From NCBI GenBank assembly GCA_031260865.1, contig JAISKQ010000176.1:1-15561 (forward strand): a stretch of DNA of 15,561 bases. The letters run 5' to 3'. Every line of letters begins with the position of its first letter. Positions within the stretch are counted from its first letter, which is position 1. A program made the position numbers and the translations under genes. This document shows, in pieces, positions 14,856-15,561 of the stretch. Source of the DNA: Prevotella sp. (GTDB taxonomy: Bacteria > Bacteroidota > Bacteroidia > Bacteroidales > Dysgonomonadaceae). The notes under the pieces are model-generated. The model saw nothing but the letters and a program-made list of their open reading frames with translations. It was not told where the DNA came from and did no database searches.

Positions 14856-15561
14856 ATGATATTAATAAACGAAAATTATACGAAACTTCCGGGTAGCTAT
14901 TTATTCTCGGATATAGCTCGTAAAGTAGATGAATTTAAGAACGCCCACCCTGAGGCAAACGTTATCCGCTTAGGAATAGGAGATGTAACCAGACCTTTGC
15001 CGCCTGCCGTTATAGAAGCTATGCATAAGGCTGTGGATGAAATGGCAGACGCGTCAACCTTTAGAGGTTATGGCCCTGAACAAGGATATGATTTTTTAGT
15101 AAATGCAATTGTAGAAAACGATTATAAAGCGCGCGGATTGGATATATCCGCTGATGAAGTATTTGTAAGCGACGGGTCGAAGAGCGATACCGGAAATATA
15201 GGGGATATTCTCGGACTGGACAATATAGTCGCTGTTACCGACCCTGTTTATCCTGTATATGTGGATACGAATGCAATGGCGGGTCGTGCCGGAGAGTTGC
15301 AGGCAAACAGCAAATGGAGTAAGTTGGTATATGTGCCATGTACTTCTGAAAATGATTTTGTCCCGTCTTTGCCGACCGAAAAGATTGACATCGTTTATTT
15401 GTGTTATCCGAATAATCCGACCGGTACTACTTTGACAAAAGACCAATTGAAAGTATGGGTTGATTATGCTCTTAAAAATAAAGTACTCATTCTCTTTGAT
15501 AGCGCTTATGAAGCATTTATCACCGAGGGTGATGTGCCACATAGTATATATGAAATAGAAG
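14856..15561 (+). CDS. dapL: LL-diaminopimelate aminotransferase, partial
   Basis: The first 235 codons are present and open to the right edge; the family is about 410 residues long. The product is a PLP-dependent class I/II aminotransferase that makes LL-diaminopimelate from tetrahydrodipicolinate in one step, replacing the DapD/C/E route. Visible motifs are the N-terminal [20 protein letters not shown] typical of Dap[12 protein letters not shown] (39-49), [10 protein letters not shown] (69-78), VSDGSKSD (104-111), CYPNNPTG (183-190) and DSAYEAFI (215-222), where Asp and Tyr contact the cofactor. The PLP lysine lies beyond the window. The start at 14856 gives the family N-terminus exactly. 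It is probably co-transcribed with dapF, and the pairing supports the aminotransferase variant of lysine biosynthesis here. Confidence 0.96.
   Translation, partial: MILINENYTKLPGSYLFSDIARKVDEFKNAHPEANVIRLGIGDVTRPLPPAVIEAMHKAVDEMADASTFRGYGPEQGYDFLVNAIVENDYKARGLDISADEVFVSDGSKSDTGNIGDILGLDNIVAVTDPVYPVYVDTNAMAGRAGELQANSKWSKLVYVPCTSENDFVPSLPTEKIDIVYLCYPNNPTGTTLTKDQLKVWVDYALKNKVLILFDSAYEAFITEGDVPHSIYEIE

Overview
The window looks like a chromosomal segment from a Bacteroidota bacterium, most likely of the order Bacteroidales. The grounds are a SusC/SusD pair followed by lipoprotein genes, an AsnB with a Bacteroidetes-type C-terminal tail, diaminopimelate synthesis by the DapL aminotransferase route, promoter-like TAnnTTTG boxes, no clear Shine-Dalgarno sequences, and AT-rich spacers. 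Genus cannot be told from the sequence.

Layout. (1) Bases 1-3273, minus strand: a TolC-type outer-membrane efflux protein followed after 13 bp by a lipoprotein with two carboxypeptidase-regulatory-like domains and a Cthe_2159/DUF4353-type beta-helix, which runs off the left edge. (2) 3274-3738: a 465 bp divergent spacer. (3) 3739-5409, plus strand: asnB, closed by a strong intrinsic terminator. (4) 5471-5985: promoter and long structured leader. (5) 5986-13117: a compact four-gene operon, SusC-type TonB-dependent transporter, SusD-type lipoprotein, HExxH zinc metallohydrolase lipoprotein and DUF4302 lipoprotein, closed by a second strong terminator. (6) 13224-13929: a gene-free stretch with two direct copies of a structured ~125 bp repeat. 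(7) 13930 to the right edge: dapF and the first 235 codons of dapL.

How the genes fit together. asnB (aspartate to asparagine) and dapF/dapL (aspartate-derived meso-diaminopimelate and lysine) are housekeeping amino-acid genes. The SusC/D operon between them is a surface uptake module: SusD and the two further lipoproteins would capture and process a substrate that SusC imports using TonB energy. No glycoside hydrolase, sigma/anti-sigma pair or hybrid two-component regulator is present in the window, so the substrate is not evident and need not be a glycan.

The least explained features are: the two repeats at 13359-13661, with a pseudoknot-like fold and one compensatory base-pair change between copies; a 24-nt sequence (22 of 24 identical) at the terminators on both sides of the SusC/D operon; a 17-nt exact copy of the asnB start region at the end of dapF, giving a six-codon ORF; and a long-range inverted repeat just upstream of the SusC gene.
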